From NCBI RefSeq assembly GCF_001942625.1, contig NZ_MLCL01000089.1, forward strand, positions 248,001-312,000: a DNA stretch of 64,000 bases. Reading direction: 5' to 3'. This document shows, piece after piece, positions 1 through 9,648 of the stretch. A program made the position numbers and the translations under genes. The notes beneath the pieces were generated by a model. It saw nothing but the letters and a program-made list of their open reading frames with translations, did no database searches and was not told where the DNA came from. Each line of letters begins with the position of its first letter. Within the stretch, counting starts at the first letter, position 1. This DNA is from Mycobacterium syngnathidarum (GTDB lineage Bacteria > Actinomycetota > Actinomycetes > Mycobacteriales > Mycobacteriaceae).

Positions 1-100
1 CCGCCATCACTGCCGTCGCATTGACCGCAGACCGAATTACACAGCAACCAAATGGGTGTCGGATTGCCGTGACCGGTGATCACACGAAAGTCGCCACGGC
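1..100. other. Window edge without an assignable gene
   Basis: The first 100 bases precede the stop codon of the Rieske protein gene. I see no convincing coding signal, hairpin or RNA gene here. It may hold the end of a neighbouring gene lying outside the window. Confidence 0.4.
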
Positions 101-430
101 TCAATCGGAAATGCTGATCACACCATCCGCCTCGGCGACGTGGTAGGTGGCAAGGGGCCGCGCCGCCGGCCCCTTGAGCACAGCTCCGGTGGTGATGTCA
201 TAGCGGCACCCGTGGCACTGGCACAGAATCGTGGTGCCGGTCAGCATTCCCGCCGATAGCGGACAGGCCTCATGGGTGCACAGGTCGTCGAATGCGTAGA
301 GCTTCCCGTCGACCCGCGCGACTGATACCCGCCACTTGCGGTCTTCGAGGTAGTAGGGGTTGACGGAGCCTTCGGGCAGCTGGTCCGCGGCGCCGAGGCG
401 CCTCGGTATCGACGTATTCGGTGTCGTCAT
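101..430 (-). CDS. Rieske [2Fe-2S] ferredoxin
   Basis: Small soluble Rieske-type ferredoxin of 109 residues, expected to pass single electrons to a redox partner in the cytoplasm. The cluster ligands are visible as C-T-H near the middle and C-Q-C-H about 16 residues later, the usual CxH...CxxH pattern. The chosen ATG at 430 has GAGG upstream. A GTG at 454, directly after the stop of the upstream gene, is a possible longer start. It lies immediately downstream of a GMC-type oxidoreductase on the same strand, so the two are probably co-transcribed and may form a redox pair. The electron donor is not identifiable. Confidence 0.85.
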   Translation of the reverse strand: MTTPNTSIPRRLGAADQLPEGSVNPYYLEDRKWRVSVARVDGKLYAFDDLCTHEACPLSAGMLTGTTILCQCHGCRYDITTGAVLKGPAARPLATYHVAEADGVISISD

Positions 431-454
431 GGTGACCTCGCAGGTTCTCGGCAC

Positions 455-2194
455 TCAGTAGGGATAGTCGGGGATGACGTCCTGCTGGCGGGCGTCGAGG
501 CGGAGTTCGCCGGGCGCGCCGGCCGGAACCAACGGACGGTGCGGCATCGTCGGCTTGAGCCGCTCGTAGCCGGAACCCAACGGCGGGCGTAGATCTTCGT
601 CACCCTTGTTGGGCCAGAACGACATTGCCCGTTCGGCCATCGCGGTGATGGTCAGCGACGGGTTGACGCCGGGGTTGGACGGCATCACGCTGCCATCGAG
701 GATGTGCAGTCCAGGCTGACCGAAAACTCGTTGATACGGGTCGACCGCACCTTGCTCTGGGGTATCGCCGATCGGCATGCCACCGATGAAATGAGCAGAC
801 GCGGTGCGGTTGAGCGATTCGAACATCAACGCGTACTGGTCGCAGCCCATCTGTTTCGCGAGCTTCCCGGCATACTCCTCGACGATCGGGATGTGCACCG
901 GCGGCGACTTCTCGCTGCCCTTGCGGCTGCGCAACATGCCGTTCTTCCAGTACAGATTGAGCGACGTGTCGTCGGCCTGCATACACAGCAGCACCGCCAT
1001 CCGCTCCGACCAGCTCCGGGGATCGTTGCCCCCGAAGACGTTGCGCGGGTTGCTGACCACCTCTTTCAACCAGTTTCGGACCGGATGTGCCTGATCTCCG
1101 GTCTGGTGCAGGCTGAACATGAACGCCATGAGGTTGCTGTCGACCCCGTAATAGACCGGCTCGATGCTGGTCATCTCATCTGGCCAGACACCGGAGGTGA
1201 TCGACACGGCGCCGGGAGTGATGTGGATCTTCTCCGGATCTTGCTTCCACTCGCTGTGCGGCCGCACCACGCTGAGCAGCTGCTCGGAGTTGGTGCGAGC
1301 GCGTTGGCCGAGGTGACTGGACATCCCGCGCAGCTTGCCGTCGTGCTGCATGTGCAGCAGCAGTTTGGCCGTCCCGTACGCGTGTGCTGAGACGATCACC
1401 TGGTCGGCGGTGTAACGGCGGCGCTGCGCCCGCGCCGCTCGATGCGCCCATCCAGGATGGCGGGTGAGCACCTCGAACCCTCCGCCGTCCAGCTTGTCGA
1501 TCTCGTAGACCTCGTGCAGTTCGTGGACGACGGCGCCGAGCTTCTCGGCCAGGTACAGGTAGTTGACGGTCAACTTGTTCTTGGCGTTGCGTCCGCAGCC
1601 GATCATGCAATCGCCGCAATTGACGCAGCCACGCCGCCGGGGACCGACACCGCCGAAGTAGGGGTCGTCGGCTTCTTCGTCGGGGGTGCCGAAGTACACG
1701 CCGACCGGCGCCCGGTTGAAGGTATGCCCGATCCCCATGTCGTTGGCAACCTTCTGCATGTGCCGATCAACATCGGTGGGCAGGTACGGCACCCGGACCA
1801 CGCCAAGCATTCGCCGGGCCTGATCGATGTAGGGCGCCAGTTCGTCAGCCCAGTCGGTGATTCCGGCCCACTCCCGCGCATCGAAGAAGCGCCGCGGTGG
1901 CACATACAGCGTGTTCGCGTACACGTGGGACCCGCCGCCGACCCCGGCTCCCGAGAGGATCAGCACGTCATCGAGCAGCTCGATGCGCTGCACACCGAAC
2001 ATCTCGAACTCTGGCTGCCACAGGAACTTCCGGACATTCCAGCTGGTCTTGGGTATCTGGTCATCGGGCCAACGTTTGCCGGACTCCATCACCGCGACGC
2101 GGTAACCCTTCTCCGCGGCCCGCATTGCGGCGACACTCCCACCGAATCCGGAACCGATGACGATCACGTCGTAATGCATACCTTTATCGGTCAT
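455..2194 (-). CDS. GMC-family FAD oxidoreductase, ChoD-like
   Basis: Flavoprotein of about 579 residues in the GMC/cholesterol-oxidase family, oxidising an alcohol, possibly a sterol or another hydrophobic substrate. The N-terminal Rossmann motif VIGSGFGGS binds FAD. The C-terminal part has the family pattern ending in NPGVNPSLTITAMAERA. A cysteine cluster CVNCGDCMIGC in the middle is also present in mycobacterial ChoD (Rv3409c as I recall it). ATG 2194 is preferred over GTG 2200 because AAGGTGAAC precedes it. It shares an operon with the Rieske ferredoxin downstream. Substrate is unknown; similarity to ChoD does not prove cholesterol oxidation. Confidence 0.85.
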   Translation of the reverse strand: MTDKGMHYDVIVIGSGFGGSVAAMRAAEKGYRVAVMESGKRWPDDQIPKTSWNVRKFLWQPEFEMFGVQRIELLDDVLILSGAGVGGGSHVYANTLYVPPRRFFDAREWAGITDWADELAPYIDQARRMLGVVRVPYLPTDVDRHMQKVANDMGIGHTFNRAPVGVYFGTPDEEADDPYFGGVGPRRRGCVNCGDCMIGCGRNAKNKLTVNYLYLAEKLGAVVHELHEVYEIDKLDGGGFEVLTRHPGWAHRAARAQRRRYTADQVIVSAHAYGTAKLLLHMQHDGKLRGMSSHLGQRARTNSEQLLSVVRPHSEWKQDPEKIHITPGAVSITSGVWPDEMTSIEPVYYGVDSNLMAFMFSLHQTGDQAHPVRNWLKEVVSNPRNVFGGNDPRSWSERMAVLLCMQADDTSLNLYWKNGMLRSRKGSEKSPPVHIPIVEEYAGKLAKQMGCDQYALMFESLNRTASAHFIGGMPIGDTPEQGAVDPYQRVFGQPGLHILDGSVMPSNPGVNPSLTITAMAERAMSFWPNKGDEDLRPPLGSGYERLKPTMPHRPLVPAGAPGELRLDARQQDVIPDYPY

Positions 2195-2321
2195 GTTCAC
2201 CTTCGCCTAGCGGGCTGTGCTGGGAAAAATGTGCGAACGCGTTTGACCGTAGTACGAATCAGATATCTCGGCCTTCGGATTGGCCACAATTATCGCGGCC
2301 ATCAAAAGGCGACAAGATGAC

Positions 2322-2350
2322 ATTCCCTCACCCTTTTTGGGTGAGGGAAT
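2322..2350 (-). terminator. Perfect 12-bp hairpin after the DUF1254 gene
   Basis: ATTCCCTCACCC and its exact complement are separated by five T residues. The hairpin lies 56 bases beyond the stop of the minus-strand DUF1254 gene and upstream of the GMC oxidase gene. No long U tract follows, which is common for mycobacterial terminators. Confidence 0.55.
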
Positions 2351-2405
2351 TGTCTATTCACATTCAGTCCGGGCGATCGACCGCTGATCTCTAAAGCCCC
2401 GCTAC

Positions 2406-3944
2406 TCAGATCACCTCAATAGCCGGAGGTTTCCAAGTCCCCTCCGTGATGCCGGGCTCGCCCCAATAGGCGCGGATGTAGAGCGAGAACGGTCCGGCCG
2501 GTGCAGGCAGCCAGTTCGACTCGTTGTCCGGCCCGGGCGATTTCGCACCGGCATACAGCGTCAACGACCCGTCGGAGTTGCGCTTGAGGTTCTTGTTCTT
2601 GGTACCGAGCGAATACCGTTTGAGGTCGTTGGGGTGGAACAGGTGCTTGTCGTTGTACAACGTCAGCGACCAGAAGCCCTTGACGGGCGGCTCCTGCCCG
2701 GCCGGGAACGTCACCTTGTACGACTTCTCGCCGACCATGGGTGCGCCGGTGGCGTCGTTGTCGGTGTAGAAGTACTGGGTCTCGGTGGGCCGGTTGTCGA
2801 ACATGTTCGATCTCGCGGTACCGGTGCGGTCGAAGTAGTCGATGCCGAACTGGGCGTTGTTGGTCGAGCGGTTCCAACCGTTGCCGGCCGGCCGGCCGTT
2901 GTGGGCCCACTGGAAGAACGGCCCGATAACGTCACGTTCGGCGGCCACCGCGGTGTCGACGAGCACCCTTTTGATGTCGGGATTCTGGTTCGCCGAGTCC
3001 AGCAGCGCTCGGAACTGGGCGTAGAGGGCTTCCTCGCCGGGAAGCGGATCAACCTGGTCCAGAATCGTGCCGAACTCGTCGAAAAACTTCTCGGGCACAA
3101 CCCATTTCGTCTCACCCGCCGCCGCGTCGGACGGCGGTCCCGGGATGGGAGGCAACTTGGCCCACTCGGTGGTCTTCATCTTGCCGTCGAATTCGCTGAG
3201 CGGATAGAAATCGATCTGGTTGATCACCGACTGGATGGCGGCGTGGTCCTCGGGAGTGTCGTCCATGAAAACGCGTGGCACCACATTGGCCAGTGACGTG
3301 GAGCTTCTGATCACCGCCTGCACACCATCGGGGGTGTCACCCTTCCAGTTGGGACCGGCCAGGAGATAGAAGCCAGGTTTGGTCGCATAGGGTTTGCCGA
3401 CCTCACTGAACTGATCGGTACGTGCGTCGTACATCGCATACACCCAGAATCGGTCACCGAAATCAGGCACTTGGGCGATCACCGGCTGGTCGTCGAGCGA
3501 GAAGTACGCCAGCCCGTACACCACATCCTGGTTGGGGCAGGTTACGAACGTCTCGGCTGGGTCGATGTAGTTGGACAACATCCCGAGCCGGCCCTGTGGG
3601 GCGACCGGCAGGACGCCGTTGAGCAGTCCTGGGTGCGGAGCCTGGGTGATCTGGGTGCGCCGGTTGAGCATGTTGACCATCGGCCAGCCCCAGACGTAAG
3701 CGAATTGCGCGATCGTCTGGGCATAGCCGGGGAACATCCCGACACCGGTAGCTGGTTGGGTGAGGTCCGCGGCAGCGGCAGGCGCGTTGGGTGCAACTGA
3801 TGCAGGTTGGTCAGTCGGCGTCGAATCATTGCCGGTCGATTCCTTGTCGGTCGAGCACGCGGCCATCGCGGTGGCGACCCCGGCTGTTGCGGCTGCCAGT
3901 CCTGCGGTGCGGAACACCCCGCGGCGCGTCAGTTGCATATCCAT
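2406..3944 (-). CDS. DUF1254/DUF1214 lipoprotein with Tat-type signal
   Basis: Exported protein of 512 residues with an N-terminal DUF1254 and a C-terminal DUF1214 domain. The start is [11 protein letters not shown], a twin-arginine motif, followed by a hydrophobic stretch ending in AMAAC, a lipobox. It is therefore probably a Tat-exported lipoprotein. ATG 3944 gives a compact signal peptide; a longer in-frame extension to 4025 has no signal character. The central [15 protein letters not shown] and C-terminal [16 protein letters not shown] stretches fit the family. Function of the family is not established. A paralogue lies at 6548-7981, beyond the TetR and P450 genes. Confidence 0.85.
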   Translation of the reverse strand: MDMQLTRRGVFRTAGLAAATAGVATAMAACSTDKESTGNDSTPTDQPASVAPNAPAAAADLTQPATGVGMFPGYAQTIAQFAYVWGWPMVNMLNRRTQITQAPHPGLLNGVLPVAPQGRLGMLSNYIDPAETFVTCPNQDVVYGLAYFSLDDQPVIAQVPDFGDRFWVYAMYDARTDQFSEVGKPYATKPGFYLLAGPNWKGDTPDGVQAVIRSSTSLANVVPRVFMDDTPEDHAAIQSVINQIDFYPLSEFDGKMKTTEWAKLPPIPGPPSDAAAGETKWVVPEKFFDEFGTILDQVDPLPGEEALYAQFRALLDSANQNPDIKRVLVDTAVAAERDVIGPFFQWAHNGRPAGNGWNRSTNNAQFGIDYFDRTGTARSNMFDNRPTETQYFYTDNDATGAPMVGEKSYKVTFPAGQEPPVKGFWSLTLYNDKHLFHPNDLKRYSLGTKNKNLKRNSDGSLTLYAGAKSPGPDNESNWLPAPAGPFSLYIRAYWGEPGITEGTWKPPAIEVI

Positions 3945-4282
3945 GTCTTCAACAGTGCCTTTCCGGTTCTGTTCGGATCTCGCAGAGCGATCGATTTCGA
4001 CCATAGCCCGGTGCTCATCCCACACTGCGATTTTCCCGTCAACGGAATTGCCCGCACCGCACCACGTCCACCTGGCGTTGACAACTCACCCGTTATAGGT
4101 GATTCCGGCAAAGTAATGCGATGAAGAGCCCCCCGGCTCAACAAGATTCGAGATGAGTCTGGTGCTCGACCTACCGTTTCAATGCGATCGCGGACGCCGA
4201 CGCCTCCGACACATGTCCGAGCCCCGCCGACATGCGATTGACGATCAATTCATCCAATGGTCGTGCGATGAGCGCAGCGGCC
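3945..4282. promoter_or_regulatory. 338-base gap upstream of the DUF1254 gene
   Basis: No gene of convincing quality is seen. A 5-bp inverted repeat, TCACC-cgttata-GGTGA at 4086-4102, could be an operator for the DUF1254 gene starting at 3944. No clear -10/-35 pair could be assigned. Confidence 0.3.
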
Positions 4283-4951
4283 TCAGCGCAACATCGTCAC
4301 GATGACAGCGACGAGGGTGTCTTCGATATCGAGGAGCCGGCCCTGTTCGCCCGAATGAACCTTCCGTGCAACCAGTTCGGTGATCCCGCCCACCAAAGCG
4401 ACATAGTGCCCCGGCGGGCGCGTGGTGCCCGCGCCGTGCTCCGCGTCGATATTCCGCATCAATGCGGCCAGTGCATCCAGGTAGTCGGTTCGCATTGCGA
4501 TGCCCTCCGGGCCTGCCGTGCCGAGTTCCAGCACCCAGGCACGCGTATGGTCCGGCTCGTGCACGCACGTCTGCAGGTACGTGTGACTGATTGCGCGGGC
4601 CACGGATTCCAACGGGCCGCCGCCCGCCTCTCGCACCGCTTGCTCGAGACGTTCCATGAGCAAGGTGCGGCCCGCGTCGATCGCCACCAAGAAACAGTCG
4701 AGCTTGCTGTCGAACTCGCGGTACATGACAGCACGCGACACCCTCGCCCGTTCGACGATGTCAGCGATGGTGGTCTGCTGAAAGCCCTTGTCGGCCACTG
4801 CCGATACGACAGCGCGCAACAAGCGGGCGCGCTGGTGGGCGGTCACATCCGAAGGATCGAGGCTGGCCCGCCCGCGGGGTAGCCCAGGGGCGGACTTGGG
4901 GACCGAACCCGACAAGCTACTCACCCCCAGGGACTTTACGCCACCGGACAT
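4283..4951 (-). CDS. TetR-family transcriptional regulator
   Basis: DNA-binding repressor of 222 residues. The helix-turn-helix lies around residues 45-85 (TTIADIVERARVSRAVMYREF), preceded by an unusually long polar N-terminus of about 35 residues. The C-terminal ligand-binding half is diverged. It is transcribed away from the P450 gene with 75 bases between start codons, and a perfect palindrome in that gap is a likely binding site. The simplest model is repression of itself and the P450, relieved by the P450 substrate. The ligand cannot be inferred. Confidence 0.85.
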   Translation of the reverse strand: MSGGVKSLGVSSLSGSVPKSAPGLPRGRASLDPSDVTAHQRARLLRAVVSAVADKGFQQTTIADIVERARVSRAVMYREFDSKLDCFLVAIDAGRTLLMERLEQAVREAGGGPLESVARAISHTYLQTCVHEPDHTRAWVLELGTAGPEGIAMRTDYLDALAALMRNIDAEHGAGTTRPPGHYVALVGGITELVARKVHSGEQGRLLDIEDTLVAVIVTMLR

Positions 4952-4968
4952 GCCTATTGCATAACAAA

Positions 4969-4984
4969 AGTACGCCTTCGTACT
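4969..4984. promoter_or_regulatory. Candidate TetR operator
   Basis: AGTACGCCTTCGTACT is a perfect 6-bp inverted repeat around four central bases. It lies between the divergent TetR (start 4951) and P450 (start 5027) genes, where a shared operator would be expected. Confidence 0.6.
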
Positions 4985-5026
4985 ATTGATTGACGGTCAA
5001 CGCTGACAACCTTCTTGGGAGAACCG

Positions 5027-6469
5027 ATGAGCACCCTCACAACCATGACCGGGCCGGTGACAACACTCGACGACCTGCCACGTCCGCGCCCGCATTCCCT
5101 CGGCGGCTGGCTCACCTTGTGGCGATCACCCGAGGCGGCCCGGCAGCAGTTCCGGGAGCTCGGTGACAGGTTTGTCATGGATGTACCGCTGCTGCCGAAG
5201 ATGTTCTGGACCACGTCGCCGGACGACGTACGAGCGGTGTTCCAGGAGAAGACCCGGGCGATGTCCTTCGGCGCCGGATTGCGTCGGCTGGCGCCGCACG
5301 AACTGCTGTTCGGCAACCGCATCATGCAGTGGTGGGCCAGCGATGACCACACCGTGGTGCGGCGAAAGATCGCACCCGCGTTCATGGGCAAGGCACTACA
5401 GGGGTACGAGCCGGTCATGGAGGAGGTGGCTCGGGATCTACTGCGCGATATCCCTACCGGCCGGCCAATCCAATTCCACAGTTACATGCGAACATTGGCG
5501 CGAGAAGTGATCCTGTCTGTCGTTTTCGGGGTCACCGAACCCGCACGTCGCGCCCGGCTTGCCGATCAGCTGGAGAAGCTCGACGCGTGCGTTGCGTCCC
5601 GGGGCCTCGCCATGCGGTATGCCGCATCGATGGCCTCAGGCGGGCGCTGGCTCCCCTACCCGGCACTCCAGCGGATACTCCGCGACCTCGACCAGGTGAC
5701 CTACGACGAGATCGCATACCGGCGTTCAACCCAAGAAGAGGCCGATCGGCGTGACTGCCTGTCCATCTTCCTCAAGATTCAGCAGTCCGACGACGAGGGA
5801 CTCCTGGACGACGAGATGATCGCCGGCTTCCAACGTCTGCTACTGGTCGCCGGCTACGACACGACGGCGGCGACGCTGTCCTGGGTGGCAGAGCGGCTCG
5901 TGCGACATCCCGAAGTGTTGCAACGCCTCGAAGAAACACAAGCCGCCGGTGACGACTCCTACCTCGACGCCGTCATTACCGAGACGCTGCGTTTGCGCCC
6001 CACCGTGCCGTTCACGGTCCGGTTGGTACAGCGCGACGTCGTCGTCAACGATGTGTTCCTGCCCCGCGGAACCATGGTGTTCCTGTACATCAACGGGATA
6101 CACCGTCGCGGCGATCTGTACGACGAGCCCGACGAGTTCAGGCCCGAACGCTTCGTGGGCACCACTCCCGATCCATCGCATTGGCTGCCGTTCGGCGGCG
6201 GGATCAATCGTTGCCTCGGCGGACAAATGGCGCAATTCGAAGCTCGCGTTCTACTCCGAACCATATTGCGGGAGATGACGTTTGCACCAACATCGGCATC
6301 CGATGAAATCCAGACATCACATACGGTGCTGCTGCTGCCACACGAGCGGGCACGGGTCACCCTGCACCGGCGGCCGGCGACGGACTGCACGAACCCAACG
6401 ACCTTGCCCGCACCGCCGGCGCCTTCCACGATTCACCCGGGATGCCCGGCTCGCCCCGACAGGCCCTGA
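5027..6469 (+). CDS. Cytochrome P450
   Basis: Haem-thiolate monooxygenase of 480 residues. Seen in order: the I-helix motif AGYDTTAATLSW, the K-helix ExxR in ETLRLRP, and the haem-binding loop FGGGINRCLGG with the proximal cysteine. The overall pattern is closer to CYP4/CYP102-like P450s than to small camphor-type ones. ATG 5027 has GGGAGAA upstream; an in-frame TTG at 5015 is less likely. The C-terminus carries a proline-rich tail of about 25 residues past the normal end. Redox partners are not adjacent, though the Rieske protein at 101-430 is a conceivable donor. It is probably controlled by the divergent TetR. Confidence 0.92.
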   Translation: MSTLTTMTGPVTTLDDLPRPRPHSLGGWLTLWRSPEAARQQFRELGDRFVMDVPLLPKMFWTTSPDDVRAVFQEKTRAMSFGAGLRRLAPHELLFGNRIMQWWASDDHTVVRRKIAPAFMGKALQGYEPVMEEVARDLLRDIPTGRPIQFHSYMRTLAREVILSVVFGVTEPARRARLADQLEKLDACVASRGLAMRYAASMASGGRWLPYPALQRILRDLDQVTYDEIAYRRSTQEEADRRDCLSIFLKIQQSDDEGLLDDEMIAGFQRLLLVAGYDTTAATLSWVAERLVRHPEVLQRLEETQAAGDDSYLDAVITETLRLRPTVPFTVRLVQRDVVVNDVFLPRGTMVFLYINGIHRRGDLYDEPDEFRPERFVGTTPDPSHWLPFGGGINRCLGGQMAQFEARVLLRTILREMTFAPTSASDEIQTSHTVLLLPHERARVTLHRRPATDCTNPTTLPAPPAPSTIHPGCPARPDRP

Positions 6470-6547
6470 CGTAAGGCGACAAGTGTCCGCCCGGGACAAC
6501 CGATTTCGTCTCTCCACCGCAGTCGGATGCGGTGCGTGGACTACAGG

Positions 6548-7981
6548 TCAGGCCTGCTTCTCGACTTTCGGCGGCTGCCACGACTTATCGAGAATCGGCT
6601 GTTTGGGACCGTAGGTGCGCAGCACCACCCAGAAGGGGCCGGCCGGCGCGGGCAGCCAGTTGCTCGATTTGTCCACTCCTGGATCCTGTGCGGAGAAATA
6701 GAGCGTCAACGAACCATCCGGGTTCTGCTTGAGCCCCGGCGTCCCGCTGCCGATCGAATACCGATTGATCGGATTGGCCACCAGAAGCCGATCCGGAACG
6801 CTGTACATCGTGAAAGACCAGAAGTAATTCACCGGTGGAATCTGACCGGGTGGGAAGGTCACCGAGTAACTGGCCTTGCTCCCGTCCAGCGCCTCGCCGG
6901 CTGCATCCGAGGGAAGCGTGAAGTACATGGCCTGCTCGGCCACGTTGCCGAAAATGCCCATGTAGACGCCCAGTGCCCGATTGAAGTAATCGGTGCCCAT
7001 CTTCGCCCGGTCGCCGAACAGGTCCTCCGAATGCACGTCTTTCTGTTGGCTGCGTGCCTTGAGTGCAGCCTGCGCGTCCTCGATGCCACCTTTGAGCGCA
7101 TCCTGCACCTCCTGCGACTGCGCGTCCTGTTTGAAGGGTTCGTCGCGTTTGACACCGAGGGCCGCCAGATCGTCGTACATCGCACGATCTTGTGGATTAT
7201 TGCTGGTAAACGGCAGCAGGAAGGATACGTAGTCCCAGAATTTCGGGGTAGCCTCGTCGCCCTCGGTCCAGACCGGCCAGTTCGGCGCAGGCGCGGCAGC
7301 CGGCGCGGGCTGTTTGAGGAAGGCGCTGAGTGGCTGCAGCTGGTACTGCTGCTGGATTTCCTTCACCCGGTCAAGCCCGTTGTCGGCGGCCATCAACTGT
7401 GTGCGGGTCAGGGTGCCCAGCAATTCGCTTTCCCCTTTGATCACCCGTGAGATTCCCGGCGGCGCTTGGCCCTGGTAATCCGGACCGGCCACCAGCACCG
7501 ACATGCCCTTGTTGCCGTCCTTGACCGAGCCGGGATTGTCCAACACGAAACCCCACAGGTCGTCCCACTGGCTGGTGTAGTACCGATCCGGCTCAATCGG
7601 CGGCAACGTCAGCACCCAAGGCTCGGATCGTACGTCCACCCAGGCATAGGAATACGGAGAATCGTTATTGGGGGTCACAATGTCGGTGTCGGCAGGTGAC
7701 GACACCCCGAGATGCAGCCACTTGCCGAACGCGTGGTCGCCCTCAATTGCCTGCTTGTACATCGTTCGATAGTTCATGACCAGCGGGTAGGCGAAAATGT
7801 AGGCATCCTTGGCCTTTTGCCGCAATCCCGCGGTTTCCGACGCGGTGGAACCTTCTGGCGCGCCTGACGGCGCCCCCGACTCACCATCTGAGCCGCAGGC
7901 GGCCATGGCGAACACGACCGCCACCACCAGCGACCAGACAAACGACAAACGTAGCGTGCGCAGCCAATTGGACACGAGCAC
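6548..7981 (-). CDS. DUF1254/DUF1214 lipoprotein (second copy)
   Basis: Exported protein of 477 residues with the same DUF1254-DUF1214 architecture as the protein at 2406-3944. The N-terminus is a Sec-type lipoprotein signal: hydrophobic segment followed by AMAACG. GTG 7981 has GGAG seven bases upstream. The two proteins are clearly paralogous, for example in the C-terminal [11 protein letters not shown] stretch shared by both. It is convergent with the P450 gene, 78 bases away. The function is unknown; the repeated pairing around a P450 suggests a role in handling the same hydrophobic compound. Confidence 0.85.
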   Translation of the reverse strand: MLVSNWLRTLRLSFVWSLVVAVVFAMAACGSDGESGAPSGAPEGSTASETAGLRQKAKDAYIFAYPLVMNYRTMYKQAIEGDHAFGKWLHLGVSSPADTDIVTPNNDSPYSYAWVDVRSEPWVLTLPPIEPDRYYTSQWDDLWGFVLDNPGSVKDGNKGMSVLVAGPDYQGQAPPGISRVIKGESELLGTLTRTQLMAADNGLDRVKEIQQQYQLQPLSAFLKQPAPAAAPAPNWPVWTEGDEATPKFWDYVSFLLPFTSNNPQDRAMYDDLAALGVKRDEPFKQDAQSQEVQDALKGGIEDAQAALKARSQQKDVHSEDLFGDRAKMGTDYFNRALGVYMGIFGNVAEQAMYFTLPSDAAGEALDGSKASYSVTFPPGQIPPVNYFWSFTMYSVPDRLLVANPINRYSIGSGTPGLKQNPDGSLTLYFSAQDPGVDKSSNWLPAPAGPFWVVLRTYGPKQPILDKSWQPPKVEKQA

Positions 7982-8186
7982 CTCGAATCTCCGTTGAAGC
8001 CAACCCGGACTATAACTCTCTGTCTGGCCGGAGTCACCGGATCGACCAATCAGCTATCCAAGACGACCAGCGTATTCAGATCTGCGCCACCGCCAATATG
8101 TCTGGCGGTCAACGTCATTGGCGATCTCCAGCTTCACCCGTCCGCCGCATCACCTGAAATAGGCGAGGCGAAAGCCTATTGGGCCA

Positions 8187-9494
8187 TTACTGGGCTACCC
8201 CGATCTGCCGACCGGCCAGGACCGCGCCGCCGAAATGGTGGCAGGCCAGCAGCGCGAGTTCGACGTCGATGCGATCCTCGCCTATCGGACGGCCACGTCG
8301 GTCGATCGCTCGTTCGACACGGTAGCGAACTGAGTTGTGGTGCAAGTTGAGTCGCTCGGCCGCGGCCTTATAGCTGCCTCCCTCACCCAGGAATACCCGC
8401 AGGGTGTCGCGCAGGCGCGCGTCGCTGTCGGTGTTGCCGGCCAACGCGCCCAAAGCTTCCCACACCCACTCGCGGGTTTGACCCAGATCCTCTGCGAGCA
8501 TCGCCGTCGCCACCAGACCGGGTTCATCGGCGGCGGTGAATCGCCGGCCCGAGTCACCCGCAACAGAGATCCGCTGGGCGATGCGCGCCAATCGATGCGA
8601 TCGCCGGAATCCGCTCAGCCCCGCAAGGGGTTTACCGACCGACAACCGCGGCGGATCGACTCCGTCGGCGACGAATCGGCGAACCCGGGCGACCGCAGCG
8701 TCGGCCTGCGCCGCGGGCAACGCCAGCCAGCCGTGCGCGCTGACCCGGTCTGCCGCGACAAACAAGGCTCCGTCCGGCAGGTCCATCGCTTCGGCGAGCT
8801 CGCGTACGAATCGCTCGAGCCGCAGCAACTCCCCACCGGATGTGTCATCACTGTCTGTCCACAGGATCAACGCGAGGTGCGTGCGCCGCAATGGATAGCG
8901 AACTGCTGTGCTCGCCGCATCGATGTCGAGCTGACCAAGCTGGCCCTCCGCCATCTCGAGCAACTCGCGCACCCGAACGGCGCGCACACTGTTGCGGTTC
9001 TCCACCCAGCGTTCACGCTCGGCCTCATAGGCGTCGATGACCTGCTGTGAAATCCAGTCGATGTAGCGGAACGTGACACCGCTGATGGTCTCGAAGGCGA
9101 CCAGTGCACGTCCGGGCTCGAGTCCCGCACGGCGGATCTCCGTGAGTACGTGGTCCAGCATCTGCTGGTGCCCCAACCGGTAAGCCCGAACCAGTGCGGT
9201 AACCGGGACACCGTGCTGAGCGGTGCGGCGTGCGTACTCCAGAGCCGCGGTCGGCGGTTCGACCCGTTCGATGTCGATGGAGTAGCGCACCGCGTCCAGA
9301 ACGGTTTCGACATTGCCGGCCACGCTGGCGCCCAACAGTTCGAGCAATTGGGGGTCGCCGCGCAACTCACCGATCTCGGTGGCCAGATGCTGCTGGATGG
9401 CGCCGATGATCTCGCCGCTGCGCTCGCCCAACCGGTCCACGATGTCGGCCACCGTGCCTGTAGGGGCTTCCGATCCACCCTGCCCAGCACTCAT
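8187..9494 (-). CDS. PucR/CdaR-type transcriptional regulator
   Basis: Regulator of 435 residues. The C-terminal helix-turn-helix (AERLNLHHNSVRYRVER) is typical of PucR/CdaR proteins. The middle region looks like the GGDEF-like domain found in this family, and the N-terminal 170 residues are helical with a conserved YRLGHQQM-type segment. An ATG at 9494 was chosen; an upstream GTG at 9533 is possible. It is divergent from the acyl-CoA synthetase operon starting at 9649 and is the obvious candidate regulator of it, probably as an activator sensing a pathway metabolite. Confidence 0.85.
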   Translation of the reverse strand: MSAGQGGSEAPTGTVADIVDRLGERSGEIIGAIQQHLATEIGELRGDPQLLELLGASVAGNVETVLDAVRYSIDIERVEPPTAALEYARRTAQHGVPVTALVRAYRLGHQQMLDHVLTEIRRAGLEPGRALVAFETISGVTFRYIDWISQQVIDAYEAERERWVENRNSVRAVRVRELLEMAEGQLGQLDIDAASTAVRYPLRRTHLALILWTDSDDTSGGELLRLERFVRELAEAMDLPDGALFVAADRVSAHGWLALPAAQADAAVARVRRFVADGVDPPRLSVGKPLAGLSGFRRSHRLARIAQRISVAGDSGRRFTAADEPGLVATAMLAEDLGQTREWVWEALGALAGNTDSDARLRDTLRVFLGEGGSYKAAAERLNLHHNSVRYRVERAIDRRGRPIGEDRIDVELALLACHHFGGAVLAGRQIGVAQ

Positions 9495-9648
9495 ACCTGA
9501 ACGGTAAACACCTGAATCGGCCACCGCGCACACTTTTGGATTCTCGATACAAGTCGATGGGCGATCTTCGTGACGTCACCACGGTGTGAGGCGGGTCACC
9601 ACTTCCTACCGTTGTGGCACACCACCAACGACCTCCCAGGAACCGAAC
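9495..9648. promoter_or_regulatory. Divergent promoter region, PucR/acyl-CoA synthetase
   Basis: This 154-base gap separates divergent genes. Just upstream of the PucR start the minus strand has two direct copies of TTCAGGT around a GTTTACCG stretch (about 9494-9515), which could be regulator contacts. No confident -10/-35 was assigned. Confidence 0.35.
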
